Positions 55,027 to 64,000 of a stretch of DNA of 64,000 bases are shown here, in pieces. The stretch covers positions 1,860,001 through 1,924,000 of the forward strand of contig JACAAK010000001.1 of assembly GCA_025093985.1 (NCBI GenBank), in the 5' to 3' direction. The notes below the pieces were generated by a model that was not told the origin of the DNA, did not search any database, and saw only the letters and a list, made by a program, of their open reading frames with translations. The DNA is from Calvatia gigantea (Eukaryota > Basidiomycota > Agaricomycetes > Agaricales > Lycoperdaceae). Every line of letters begins with the position of its first letter. The stretch's first letter is position 1. The position numbers and the translations under genes are program-made.

Positions 55027-58000
55027 TCAGCCGATCCCAGCATCATCTGGTCTGAATGCAAACGCCCCGGGGTTCGCATTCAGGAAGTCAATCAGCTCAC
55101 GGATGGTCTGAGGAGGTCTGTCAAGTTCCCTTCTGTGGTTGGGGCACCTAACGAAAATGTGATAGCGCCCCTCGAGAGCGGCGCCACACGAGCAGCCAAC
55201 GCCTTTGTTAGGAAAGAATCGTACGTGGTACGACCCAATCGGAGCATGACCTGTGACGGCACGCACGGCCCTCGCACAAAGCGAGTTAGAGCCGCTAACA
55301 TGAGGGAGCCAGGGCCCACCAGAAAGATAGGTCGGCTTCCCCGGAACAGATGGATCCGCCCCTGAGGCAAGGTCCATGTTACTACGCCCCTTGTATGAAG
55401 AGGTAGAGTACAGCTGACGCCATGACTCCAGAACATCATCGACCGCCTCCTTACGCAGGCGGGCAATAGAAGTGAATGGCCTCAGGCCATAAGCGACCTG
55501 AGGGAACAAGGTGACATGCCGGTGAACAGCATGGTGGAACTCCCACTTCTCGGAAGAAGGGACAGTGAGAAATTCAATGCCTCTCCGGGGATCCCCAGAG
55601 AGCCAATGCTTAAGCGCCACACACACCCCTTGGGACAGCATCTGCCCGGAATGTGTAGACGGATCAACTGCGAGCTTCGCTGACGCAATAGAGTCAGTGA
55701 ATACATGTATGAGCCTGATGTCATCCTGCTTAAGAGCAAAATGAATGCCAAGTGCAATGGCCATGAGTTCAGCATCAGGCGCTGTGACTCGGCCTACTAC
55801 GTGAGTGATCTCCCAGAGACACTCCCGTTGGCGATAGACATGGGCAGATGAAACTGCCTGGAACTTGCCATGGAGCGGCAGACTTGCGTCCGTTGCCATA
55901 TGAACAATCCCGAAGTCCTCCCTGCACTCCCTGAGGCGCGCGTTGAGAGCATACATATGCTCGGGGTCAGTATTACCCTCCGCATTGAGTTTCACCTCCA
56001 TGAACGACACCTGGTCAGGGTGGCAGTCCATCAGGCGGTATCCGGGCCGATTGATTGAAGCCATAGGTTCAAACTCCTCGACGAGGTTCACCAGGCTGGC
56101 ATCAGCCTGGATTAAGGAGCCCTTAGTCTTCCTGCGAACCGCAGGAGACATAAGACCGATAGAGCGAGTGTGCAACTTAGCAGACCCAGAATATTCAGGG
56201 CTCATGAGGGCCCTGAGAGGATGGTTAGGTGACAGGGTCTTAATCCTGTAGTCCGACCTGACAGCAAGCTTCTGTATGTGAAGCTGGATGGGTATGAGAC
56301 CCGCGAATGACTCCGCGGCCCCAGTAGGAGCAGTCTGGAACACGCCTGTGATCCACAGGGCCGCCCGTCTCTGCATGACGTTCAGACTCTTAAGGGCCGC
56401 CTTACAGCGAGAGCCCTTGAAGAACCAGAGTTTGAAGCCGTATGTCGCAATGGGAACAACACATGACCGATAAAGGAGGCGCTTCTGCATAGGCCGCAAG
56501 CCCCTCATAGAATTACCAAGCATCTTCATGGCTTTCACTGTAGAAAGTGCTTTAGTAGAGTAATAACGGACGTGCTCCTTAAAAGTAAGGGCACGGTCGA
56601 AGTAGAAGCCCAGGTACCTCCAATAAGGCTTGGGCCGGAGCGGCGTATCACCAGTGAACGGGGCAAAGCCCAGGTCTATTGGTGGATTATCATCCCCGTG
56701 CTTACAGGAGAAGTGAAAAACCTCGGACTTGTCATGCTCAAGTACCAAGGCGAAGCGCTCAAAGAGCCTGAATATAATACCATACGCCTCCTTAAGAGCC
56801 ACAAGGTTAGATCCCCAGTCTTTCGACTGGGCAATGATGGTGCCATCATCAACATATGACAGAAGGGTCGTCCCCAGACAAGACGCCTCCCTATCGAAAA
56901 GCCACATTAGCGGAGCTATGTACAAGGCCGACAGGACGGGAGAGAGGGCAGATCCTTGCCCCACCCCCACATCCGATGGGAATGGCTCAGACTTGAAAGA
57001 GTCCCAGCAATACTGGGTCTTCCGTCCTACCAAGTAGTGCGCAAAGAATTCGACCAACTCAGGGGCGAATCCTTGCTTGTGTAGTATTGCCACCAGCATA
57101 TCATGGTGCAATGACGGAAAGAACTGCGCTATGTCAAAAGCCACAACGCTAGTCCTGAGGCCCTTAGCCCAACCTGCTCTTACGATGTGGGTCAGCATCA
57201 GGCCAGCATCCTCAGTGGATCGTTGGATCACACCTCCGAGCTGATTAGGGTGAAAGACCCCAAATTTGACAGAGTCAAACTGGAGCCTAGTCGCGATCAT
57301 TTTCTCGAACAGCTTACCCAGCGTGTTGAGAAGAACTATGGGCCTGAAGGCCTTGGGTGTAGAGTACGCAGGCTTACCCGGCTTAGGGATAATGACCGAC
57401 ATAGATTCTTTAAAATACTCCGGCCAGCAACCTAGACGAATACAGGTGCTAGCTAGACGTACGAAGACTGGCAGGGCATCCCCAAGCACGATCTGTTTGA
57501 GCATCCTCCACATAACGTGGTCGGGGCCTGGCGCTGAAACCTTAGAGCAGGCAGACAAAGCGTCCACCAGTTCCTTGGCTGAGAAGTCCACCCATTCCTG
57601 TCGCGGAAGCGTAGGGAGCGGATCAATAGCGGGGGTATCACACTCCCGCCCGGAAGCGGAGTTGTAGGTACCGTGAAGGGCCTCCCAAAGGGAGTCCATA
57701 GTGTGACAAGGCCCCCCCTGATAGGAGATAGCCTCGCACGCAGGCAGCTTGCGCGCCTTGACCCATTTCATAAGGTCCCAAGGGCGCTTGTTGGTCTCAG
57801 CAATTTCCTCGATCTTATCATCAAAGAATCTGCACTTCTTAGACGCCACAACACGTCGAAATGCCTTCCAGTCCGCAGGGTCCGAGGAATCCCTGTGGGC
57901 CTGAAGGGCGGCCCTGCAATCCTCATCCCACCAGGGTTGAGACTTTGCAGATATGTGCACCTCTACAGTGTGGCGATGCCACGCTGCAGAGAACACTGAC

Positions 58001-58929
58001 CCAATAGCCAATGCCAGGACATTAACGTCCTGCGCTGAGGTAAGGGGATGATCCCGGAGACCATACACCCCTTCTCTGATCTCATCCAGGAACTGCAATT
58101 CTGCAGTCGCTGCCGAGTTCTTGGGAAATGCCCTTCTGACATTAGTGATGTCTTCAGGGCGGATAGGGATCGTAACAGCCAGTGGATGGTGGTCCGATGG
58201 GCCTGTCAGATCCGATCTGATCTGGGGACGTGCGATGCGCCACCTGAGATCAGAGATAAAGATCAGATCAATCACCGATTGGCGCTTGGTCGGATCTCGA
58301 GGTACATGAGTAGAAGCCCTGGAATCTGGCAACCAGATCCCAAGGCCGAGGTCGTCGGCAGCTTCCAGAAGCTGCTGGGCGGGTCGGTGGTGATGCGGGA
58401 CGCCATCGTCCCACTCACACAAATGGCAATTGAAATCGCCCCCCATGTAGTGCATCTGGGGTAGAGAATCGCGCTTCTCATAGAGAAGCTTGATCGCAGT
58501 GTGCTCATCATCAGAATAGACATTCATGAAGTGGCATTCACGACCGTGATTGAAGATGGTAAGGATCATCGCATCACGGTGATCAATGAGGTCCCGCCTA
58601 AGCGAGGGCCTCAGTCTCTTGATCCACATGTGGACGAAAGCCATAACATGCGGTCGATCTCGCTCCTCCGCAGTGGAGGCCAGCCTCACCATATATAACC
58701 ACTCAGGGTGTTTAGGTGCTCTGATGACGGGCTCACCCTCGGCATCAAGTGTCGAGGGGGCGGATCTAATCGTTCGCCAGGGCGGTTCCTGTACGAAGAT
58801 GATGTCGAAGTTATCTTTCTCAGATTCTAGCAATGTGTCCAATAATGTGTAATTCTTTGCTACGTTAAACGACAATATACATAATCTCCCCTTCACGAAA
58901 CGCCTCAACTCGTCAGGCTCGGGGTTCAT
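55027..58929 (-). CDS. LINE-E ORF2: endonuclease, reverse transcriptase, RNase H
   Basis: 1300 codons, the same length as LINE-G ORF2, with no stop or frameshift. It starts MNPEPDELRRFVKGRLCILSF. Endonuclease motifs FNVAKN, VQEPPW, GGDFNCH, DLIFISD and SDHHPL; RT FDIAQFFPSLHHD, GQGSALSPVLSAL and LLSYVDDGT; RNase H ATDAS, AELMAI and FTDS; C-terminal CSCGAALEGRYHIFVRC. Differences from LINE-G are scattered single substitutions, for example MWIKRL for TRIKRL and TVPSSEK for AVPSSEK. The enzyme would act in the nucleus, nicking target DNA and copying its own RNA from the nick. The ATG overlaps the ORF1 TGA (58926-58929). Confidence 0.95.
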   Translation of the reverse strand: MNPEPDELRRFVKGRLCILSFNVAKNYTLLDTLLESEKDNFDIIFVQEPPWRTIRSAPSTLDAEGEPVIRAPKHPEWLYMVRLASTAEERDRPHVMAFVHMWIKRLRPSLRRDLIDHRDAMILTIFNHGRECHFMNVYSDDEHTAIKLLYEKRDSLPQMHYMGGDFNCHLCEWDDGVPHHHRPAQQLLEAADDLGLGIWLPDSRASTHVPRDPTKRQSVIDLIFISDLRWRIARPQIRSDLTGPSDHHPLAVTIPIRPEDITNVRRAFPKNSAATAELQFLDEIREGVYGLRDHPLTSAQDVNVLALAIGSVFSAAWHRHTVEVHISAKSQPWWDEDCRAALQAHRDSSDPADWKAFRRVVASKKCRFFDDKIEEIAETNKRPWDLMKWVKARKLPACEAISYQGGPCHTMDSLWEALHGTYNSASGRECDTPAIDPLPTLPRQEWVDFSAKELVDALSACSKVSAPGPDHVMWRMLKQIVLGDALPVFVRLASTCIRLGCWPEYFKESMSVIIPKPGKPAYSTPKAFRPIVLLNTLGKLFEKMIATRLQFDSVKFGVFHPNQLGGVIQRSTEDAGLMLTHIVRAGWAKGLRTSVVAFDIAQFFPSLHHDMLVAILHKQGFAPELVEFFAHYLVGRKTQYCWDSFKSEPFPSDVGVGQGSALSPVLSALYIAPLMWLFDREASCLGTTLLSYVDDGTIIAQSKDWGSNLVALKEAYGIIFRLFERFALVLEHDKSEVFHFSCKHGDDNPPIDLGFAPFTGDTPLRPKPYWRYLGFYFDRALTFKEHVRYYSTKALSTVKAMKMLGNSMRGLRPMQKRLLYRSCVVPIATYGFKLWFFKGSRCKAALKSLNVMQRRAALWITGVFQTAPTGAAESFAGLIPIQLHIQKLAVRSDYRIKTLSPNHPLRALMSPEYSGSAKLHTRSIGLMSPAVRRKTKGSLIQADASLVNLVEEFEPMASINRPGYRLMDCHPDQVSFMEVKLNAEGNTDPEHMYALNARLRECREDFGIVHMATDASLPLHGKFQAVSSAHVYRQRECLWEITHVVGRVTAPDAELMAIALGIHFALKQDDIRLIHVFTDSIASAKLAVDPSTHSGQMLSQGVCVALKHWLSGDPRRGIEFLTVPSSEKWEFHHAVHRHVTLFPQVAYGLRPFTSIARLRKEAVDDVLESWRQLYSTSSYKGRSNMDLASGADPSVPGKPTYLSGGPWLPHVSGSNSLCARAVRAVTGHAPIGSYHVRFFPNKGVGCSCGAALEGRYHIFVRCPNHRRELDRPPQTIRELIDFLNANPGAFAFRPDDAGIG

Positions 58930-61031
58930 TGCGCGGATGCTGAAGTGTTATCAGCGGATCGTGACGCCATCCTTGAGAGACGGTGTTCACTCACCTTTCT
59001 GTAGTGCTCTTTGATCCACTCGGCCTCATACCGGTGGCGCCAAAGCTGGCACGAATGGGAGTCGGCGCGGTGTTCACCACCGCAGTTCAGACACTTGAAT
59101 TTGTGGGGGCACGGTTGTCCCTCAGGGGTAGCCTTGTTGAGATCCTTCGGATGACAACAGCCGGCAACGGCGCGATGGTTCTCAGAGGTGTGAGGCCCAG
59201 CGCAAATAGGGCACCTGTTCGACCGGGATCGACAGATAGCAGTGGGGTGGCCCCAGTACCAGCAGCGCTGACACCAGGGGACCCCGGTACGGGCGGACAC
59301 CTGCTGCACACGGCAGGAGTGCATTCCAATCTGGACGGTGCGCCCCACGAGGCGCTTCATCCGAGTGCCGGTCTTCGAGTCGGCCAAGTCGAGCCAAGCT
59401 GTGCAAGTGTCAGAGCTGGCGGAGTTGCGCAAAATGCGCGGGGTATGGGACAACATGGCGAAGTCCTCGCGGTGCGGAGACTTCGACAGATGGCCCAGGA
59501 GGCGTTCGACAGTCATGGCCTTACGCCCAAGTTCGTCAATAAAGGGGATATCCACAATCCTGATATAGGACGTGGAGTCGGGGACACGGAGCTGGAGCTT
59601 AACGCCCTCAGCAACCGCCTTATGAGCCCACTCGTCTATGATGGCGACATCCTTCGGGGTGGGGGCGAAGTTGGTGAGCAACGACCAAGAGTTGGCTGTG
59701 CTCGAGCGAACCGACTCGATCCTGTAGCGGACACGAGCCTGCACAAGGCCTCTGTTGATAACTTCAACAAAGTGGTTAGTTTGAGGGCGGGGGGCACCTT
59801 CCGGCACAGCGACCACAGTCATGAGGAGTTGCCGATGGTTGGGACCAGCCATGACATTGTCAGGGCGCTTGGACTTGCCTTGCGCCGAGGGTTCAGCCTC
59901 ACGAGCCATAGCTACGACTCGCTTGGGTTCAAGCTCCGGGAACGACTGCGCAACACGCACAGCCGTGACCACAGGGATCTGGGCAGACTTGCCCTTACCA
60001 GAGGAAGATAGCGTCTGCGCGTATGAGGACGGCACCGCCTTCTTCTTCTTGGTGATGTTAAGAGGGCGCACTGGACCAGGTTGGACCGGCACACTCCTCT
60101 GCTGCTGCTGCAGGGCAAGGCGCTTTGCCTCTGCATTCTTTCGGATCGACTCGACCAGATCCCGCTCGCGGCGAGCAGGACGGACGGGCTGAAACGGAGG
60201 TGGTGGTGCGGGAGCTCTGGACGGCTTCGATCTGCTGGATCTAGGCGTGGAGCCTCCCATATCAGCGTCAACATCACCTGAGCCAGACGGCCGAGGCGGG
60301 GGAGTAGCTCTCCTGTCTGGCAGGGGACGAGCGTAGCGAGAGGCAATGTTGGCCACAGCGTGACCCCCGAGCCAACTCAGATTAGACTGACCAGTTGGAG
60401 AGCGATCCAACCAGCCATTGTTGGACAGGGACTGAACAAACGCCAAGGCAGCGCCCAGTACCACTGTGGTAGATTCCGCGCTGAGCGGCATAGCATGCAC
60501 AGACCTGAACCAAGAGGACAGGTTGTGCAGGGATTCGGCCGCGCCCTGGACGTCCACAGCGAGGTGTTCTTTGTCACCTGCCAACGCCGCTACGGATGGA
60601 GCATACTCCAAATCGCCGAACGACTCCACTGACATATCTCTGCCAGCGGAGCTCCCAGGGGGATCGGTGGCGATCGCAGAAGCAGCAGCCCCGGGGGGCA
60701 CTACCTCGTCCTCGTCATCGTCGAAAGAGTCCGCCATCTCCATTGGTGCAGGAGAGGGGGAGGTGGCACGAGAGGGAGCACGGGACCGAGGTCGGGCAGT
60801 TCCACTCGAGGAGGTTGATGATGGCGGCCGTGCCATAATCGGGATGGCAGCATATCGTTGGCGCGTGCCCTCTCCAGAGGAGGCCTGGGTCGAGGCGCGG
60901 GTTTGGTAGCGGGGTTGTGGCTGCTGGGAGCCTACACCTGGAATGCGAGCGATCGGGTCAGGGGACGATTGCGGCGGAACCGGGTCATCAGCCCACGGGT
61001 CGTTTGATGAGCTGGGTGGCCTGCGGCTCAT
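58926..61031 (-). CDS. LINE-E ORF1: gag-like nucleic-acid-binding protein
   Basis: 701 codons from ATG (MSRRPPSSSNDPWADDP). Ser/Pro/Arg-rich N-terminus (1-95), an acidic DDDEDEVV segment, a GGHAVANIASRYA segment, a basic NITKKKK stretch, a conserved middle domain (NHFVEVINRGLVQARVR onward), and three zinc knuckles at about residues 587-661 (CQRCWYWGHPTAIC, CPICAGPHTSENH, CLNCGGEHRADSHSC). ORF1 proteins of Tad1/I LINEs package the element RNA. It is the only complete ORF1 in the window. Confidence 0.93.
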   Translation of the reverse strand: MSRRPPSSSNDPWADDPVPPQSSPDPIARIPGVGSQQPQPRYQTRASTQASSGEGTRQRYAAIPIMARPPSSTSSSGTARPRSRAPSRATSPSPAPMEMADSFDDDEDEVVPPGAAASAIATDPPGSSAGRDMSVESFGDLEYAPSVAALAGDKEHLAVDVQGAAESLHNLSSWFRSVHAMPLSAESTTVVLGAALAFVQSLSNNGWLDRSPTGQSNLSWLGGHAVANIASRYARPLPDRRATPPPRPSGSGDVDADMGGSTPRSSRSKPSRAPAPPPPFQPVRPARRERDLVESIRKNAEAKRLALQQQQRSVPVQPGPVRPLNITKKKKAVPSSYAQTLSSSGKGKSAQIPVVTAVRVAQSFPELEPKRVVAMAREAEPSAQGKSKRPDNVMAGPNHRQLLMTVVAVPEGAPRPQTNHFVEVINRGLVQARVRYRIESVRSSTANSWSLLTNFAPTPKDVAIIDEWAHKAVAEGVKLQLRVPDSTSYIRIVDIPFIDELGRKAMTVERLLGHLSKSPHREDFAMLSHTPRILRNSASSDTCTAWLDLADSKTGTRMKRLVGRTVQIGMHSCRVQQVSARTGVPWCQRCWYWGHPTAICRSRSNRCPICAGPHTSENHRAVAGCCHPKDLNKATPEGQPCPHKFKCLNCGGEHRADSHSCQLWRHRYEAEWIKEHYRKVSEHRLSRMASRSADNTSASAQ

Positions 61032-61158
61032 ACCAGCGAGTAGATCAGCAACTAGGGACGTGCCCTAGCCAAGCGTTGGGGTTGCGGTGTATTCGATGCG
61101 ACTAGACTACAGTAACCGCCCCGTTGATGGTGGTGGTTGCTGGAAAAGGAAGGTGCAG
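61032..61158 (-). promoter_or_regulatory. LINE-E 5'UTR, likely internal promoter
   Basis: 127 nt from the element 5' end (sense CTGCACCTTCC) to the ORF1 ATG, the same length as at 3949-4075. LINEs of this type usually carry their promoter here. I see no specific motif that proves it. Confidence 0.5.
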
Positions 61159-61344
61159 GTGCCTAGTGGTTCTCCTTTCCTAGGGTAGGCCCATGGTGGC
61201 CTGGCAGCAGAAGGAGTAATTGAACAGGAATGGGGTTCCCAGGCAGTGGAGTAGGCTTGTCCTACTTGCTGCCTTCCTGGTGCTGAATGTATTGGGATTC
61301 TACCCTTGCTGACAGGTTGCTGGGGGTCTGCTCTGGGTAGATAC
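61159..61344 (+). mobile_element. Divergent LINE 3'UTR remnant
   Basis: About 186 bp that align loosely with the family 3'UTR (for example TGGTTCTCCTTTCCTAGGG against TGGTGCTCCTTTCCTGGGC; TGGGGTTCCCAGG; TTGCTGGGGGTCTGCTCTGGG), with many differences. Probably an older or sister LINE subfamily. No coding sequence. Confidence 0.6.
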
Positions 61345-61974
61345 TGTTACATGCATTACCTTATTTTGCAACTGGGCCTGGATCGTCTCCACTCAGGGAG
61401 AGGTTCAACACTATAGCTCAGGAGTGTTTGACAAGTCTCAATAACTTCTGTATAGGCTTCAGATCACTCCCTCGAGTAGAAGCTTGCACTTGCCTGAGAA
61501 GTCTGAGTTAAGTGTCACTGCAGTCCCCAAGATTGTTAATTTTGTAGCAGACAAGCAAAGATAAGGAAGCTTGTTACTAGAATAACCTAAGGTAATACAG
61601 TGGTACTACTTAAGATTATATACTAGCTACAAATAGGGCATGAGAGATTATATAGTAAACTGGTATGAGTCAATGGGAAACTACTATGGGTTAATTGGTA
61701 ATCTAGGGAGTCATAAGGATGAGTAAAAGAACTGGGGGAAAAAGGGGTACGAGTCATAAGAAGGCGGAGATGAGTAAATAGAAGTTTGCTATTGAGAAAA
61801 AATGAAAGTGAAACAGGAACATGACTCAAAAATGAATCATAAGAAGCAAAGGTAGAAGTATACATGATAAATAAATAAAGAATGGACTGGGGTATAATAA
61901 AGGAAGAGAAGAAGTCTAAATAAAAGGTTAATACGCAAATGGGGAGAGTCTGGAGATGTAGTAAGTTCGTAACA
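61345..61974 (-). repeat. Gypsy LTR (3' LTR of the decayed copy)
   Basis: 630 bp, TGTTACATGC to TTCGTAACA, clearly homologous to 11112-11739 but with many transitions. Confidence 0.9.
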
Positions 61975-62509
61975 TTCAGTGTTATTCATTCTGTGAATGT
62001 CTAGGGCAATTTCATTGATGGTGGTAGGTCTGTTTGTGGATTTCACAATGAGAGGTATGATGTGGTTGTTGTTTCACCAACTGAACTCTTGAGTAGTCCA
62101 GTTTATGTCCAGATTCATTTGTTATAGCCAGGAGTATCCAAGGATTAGATCTTTTGATCCTATTCCTGAGATGTAGGCTTTGAAATGACATTGTTTTCCA
62201 TCAATTAGAGTGTTTAGCTCTATGCTTTTGTAGATTGATCTGTTTTTGTTGGAGGTTCCATCTGTGTTAGACACTTTGATAGGTTGGTCAATGGTATAAG
62301 TTTGTAGTCCATAAATGTTAGTGAACATGGAGGAAATGAAATTTCCTTGGGCTCCTGAGTCAATTAACACAGTGACTGGAATATTTCATAGGTGGTTTTG
62401 GTTTAGTTCAATAGGAAGAAAAATTAATGTTTTGTTGTTTGAGGTAGGGAGTTTGATCAGGTTAATTTGTAGGTCACCCAGTGATTCTTTTCAAGATTGG
62501 GTGACTTTC
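61975..62509 (-). pseudogene. Gypsy protease region remnant
   Basis: Protease motif VLIDSGAQGNFIS and DLILGYSWL are readable (62122-62370). TAA at about 62122 and TGA at 62074-62076 interrupt it. The latter is at the same codon as TGA 17008 in the first gypsy. Small indels lie just after the gag/pol junction. Confidence 0.82.
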
Positions 62510-64000
62510 TCAAAAATCCCCAAAGGGTTTGAGTGTTGGGTCAGTAATATAGGCTTCCCTGAATTACATTCATTCATCAGTTGGGAGTTTTCTGATCATG
62601 GCTTGAATATCTAATGCAGAGATTTTTTGAGTTTGATTTGGGATGGAGCTAGAATAGTTTTGTAAGGGTTGTGGTGGTTAAGGTTGTGAATATCATGGTA
62701 GTTTCATGAATCTTCATTGTGGAGGGTTAGGTTATCTGGGAGGTGGTTTATCCTTGAATAGGCTTGGGTTGGGGTTCAGCAGTTGCTGATAAGGTATCCA
62801 AACTTTCCACATCCTATACATTTTCCAGCTTTCTAATGAGCAACTTGCTCAGTAGTGAATACAGCATTTAGTTATAGTTTAGAATCATCAAGATTGGGGT
62901 TGTTGTAGATATTGTCTGGTTCTTGTTCTGGATAGTACAGTTCTTCATTTTCATAGGGTAGTTTATAGTGGTCTTGTGATTTCATTTGTATTTTGTGTAT
63001 TGTTCATCTAAGTTGGTTATTTGGTTGAAAACGAGCATGATAATTTTGTTGAGGGAACCATGGTGGTTGGTAGGGGGTTGGATTTCTAGGGAAATTTCAA
63101 GGCCACATTGTATCAGCTTGATGATTGACTGAGTCTTGTTATACTGTGTTAGTGTACCACTCAGCAATGGTTTTGGGTGGCCCTTTTTTCCTTGTCCAGA
63201 CTTCTCTGGCTAGAGAAGGGTTGAGTCCTCATTTGTATTGCTCAATTAATGCTTTGTTGTCTTGGATCCCTCCAATTGATGCAAGACATTGAAATTCAAG
63301 GTTGAAGTTATCCACAGATGACTTGTTTTGCTTTAATTCATACTATTGTCTTCATGTGGTGATTTGTTCATTTACTAGGGTAAAGTGTTTTAGGATTTCC
63401 ATTTCAAATTCTTCAAATGTAGAGTATTTCCATGGAATGGGTCTTTCACAGGCATCAGTGATTTGACTTTTGTAGTATTGTTCTAACCAGAATCTGGCTT
63501 TTCCTTCGACTATAAGGCCAAGGATGAATCTAATCTGGCATTGATTATCCATAAATGCTCTCAAGTTCATTTTGAGGTAGTTCTTGACTAACATTCACTA
63601 AGTTTTGAATCTTGGGTTAGTTCCATCAAAGTTTGGAGGTTTTTGTCTGATTTTCTTTGAGTTTCCATCATTTCCTATAAACTGTATAGCAGGAGTTCAA
63701 TGTCTTCATCAGCCTTCACCACCTTCTCCAAGTGAGAAAGAGGACAGAGTAGATAGAGCATTGCTAGGACTTTATAATAAGGGAGGGGAAGAAGAAGATG
63801 CTTTGCTTCTTCAACCTCTACTGGGAGACTTTTTACTGGGAGGTCTTTATATTCTGATTCCAAATATTGGGGTTAATACTCCAGAAGGTGGTTGGTCTGG
63901 GGGTGGCTGAGTACTTGTTTGAATTGGAGTTTGAGTTGAAGTAGCCATTGTTTCAGTTTCTGGATGTACTGGCTCTTGGAATTCGAAACCAGAGATGTTT
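62510..64000 (-). pseudogene. Gypsy gag remnant
   Basis: Gag blocks MLVKNYLKMNLRAF, IRFILGLIVEGKA and YKSQITDA are clear at 63352-63594, with the zinc-knuckle region near 62800 badly decayed (several stops and indels). It ends on the same GGGGATTTTTGA as the other copy (62510-62521) and continues beyond the window. Confidence 0.82.

Larger units (their letters stand above)
54289..61158 (-). mobile_element. LINE-E: full-length LINE with both ORFs open
   Basis: Poly(A) tail as poly(T) 54289-54309, 3'UTR 54310-55026 (no gene), ORF2, ORF1, and 127-nt 5'UTR to 61158. The 5' end coincides with that of the copy ending at 4075. I found no target-site duplication: the left flank is LINE-D and the right flank is a divergent LINE 3'UTR. 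This is the only copy in the window that could be autonomous. Confidence 0.94.
61345..64000 (-). mobile_element. Second gypsy chromovirus, decayed, internally deleted
   Basis: LTR 61345-61974 is joined directly to the protease/RT linker (matching about 16910 of the first gypsy), then protease and gag follow and run off the window. RT, RNase H, integrase, chromodomain and the third ORF (about 5.2 kb) are missing. CpG-poor throughout, so older than the gypsy at 11112-20302. Confidence 0.88.

Noticed and set aside
1..64000. Host genes, tRNA, rRNA or CRISPR-like arrays.
   Set aside because: All long frames match LINE, copia or gypsy proteins or their shadows. No spaced short repeats or tRNA-like folds were seen.

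Overview
The window is fungal transposable-element DNA with no recognisable host gene. The Tad1/I-type LINE (AP-endonuclease, RT and RNase H in one ORF), the Ty1/copia element and a chromodomain-bearing Ty3/gypsy element together suggest a filamentous fungus, most likely an agaricomycete. That assignment is an inference from element types; no marker gene is present. I found no tRNA, rRNA or CRISPR array. Almost every base belongs to one of three families: (1) a LINE of about 6.9 kb (127-nt 5'UTR, ORF1 gag-like of 701 codons, ORF2 of 1300 codons, about 710-nt 3'UTR, poly(A)); (2) a copia element with 293-bp LTRs, plus relatives; (3) a 9.2-kb chromovirus with 628-bp LTRs.

Layout. 1-7189 is a mosaic of broken LINE pieces in both orientations, including a 1.3-kb segment present twice, and a copia 3' end. 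7190-29388 is one old minus-strand LINE (LINE-C) split by a copia-like solo LTR (9759-10149), a gypsy solo LTR (10207-10832), a complete gypsy (11112-20302), a plus-strand LINE (LINE-J, itself split by LINE-K) and a short LINE-L. 29863-47938 is a plus-strand LINE (LINE-A) split by LINE-I, by a whole copia element (32521-40159, which carries LINE-M in its gag and LINE-F in its 3' LTR) and by LINE-G, whose ORF2 is intact. 47939-54288 holds minus-strand LINE-B and LINE-D, separated by an inverted ORF1 scrap. 54289-61158 is a full-length LINE (LINE-E) with both ORFs open. 61345-64000 is a second, decayed and internally deleted gypsy that runs off the window.

Most nested insertions can be read exactly from target-site duplications: 12-15 bp for LINEs (target-primed reverse transcription) and 5 bp for LTR elements. 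Old copies have lost most CpG sites to TpG/CpA, while LINE-E and LINE-G keep them, so relative age can be read from sequence.

The least expected features are: a third, 605-codon ORF with Cys/His clusters between pol and the 3' LTR of the gypsy; a 3'UTR hairpin in the LINE whose arms change together between copies; and a 22-bp direct repeat inside three copia-type LTR families that is the same within an LTR but different between families.
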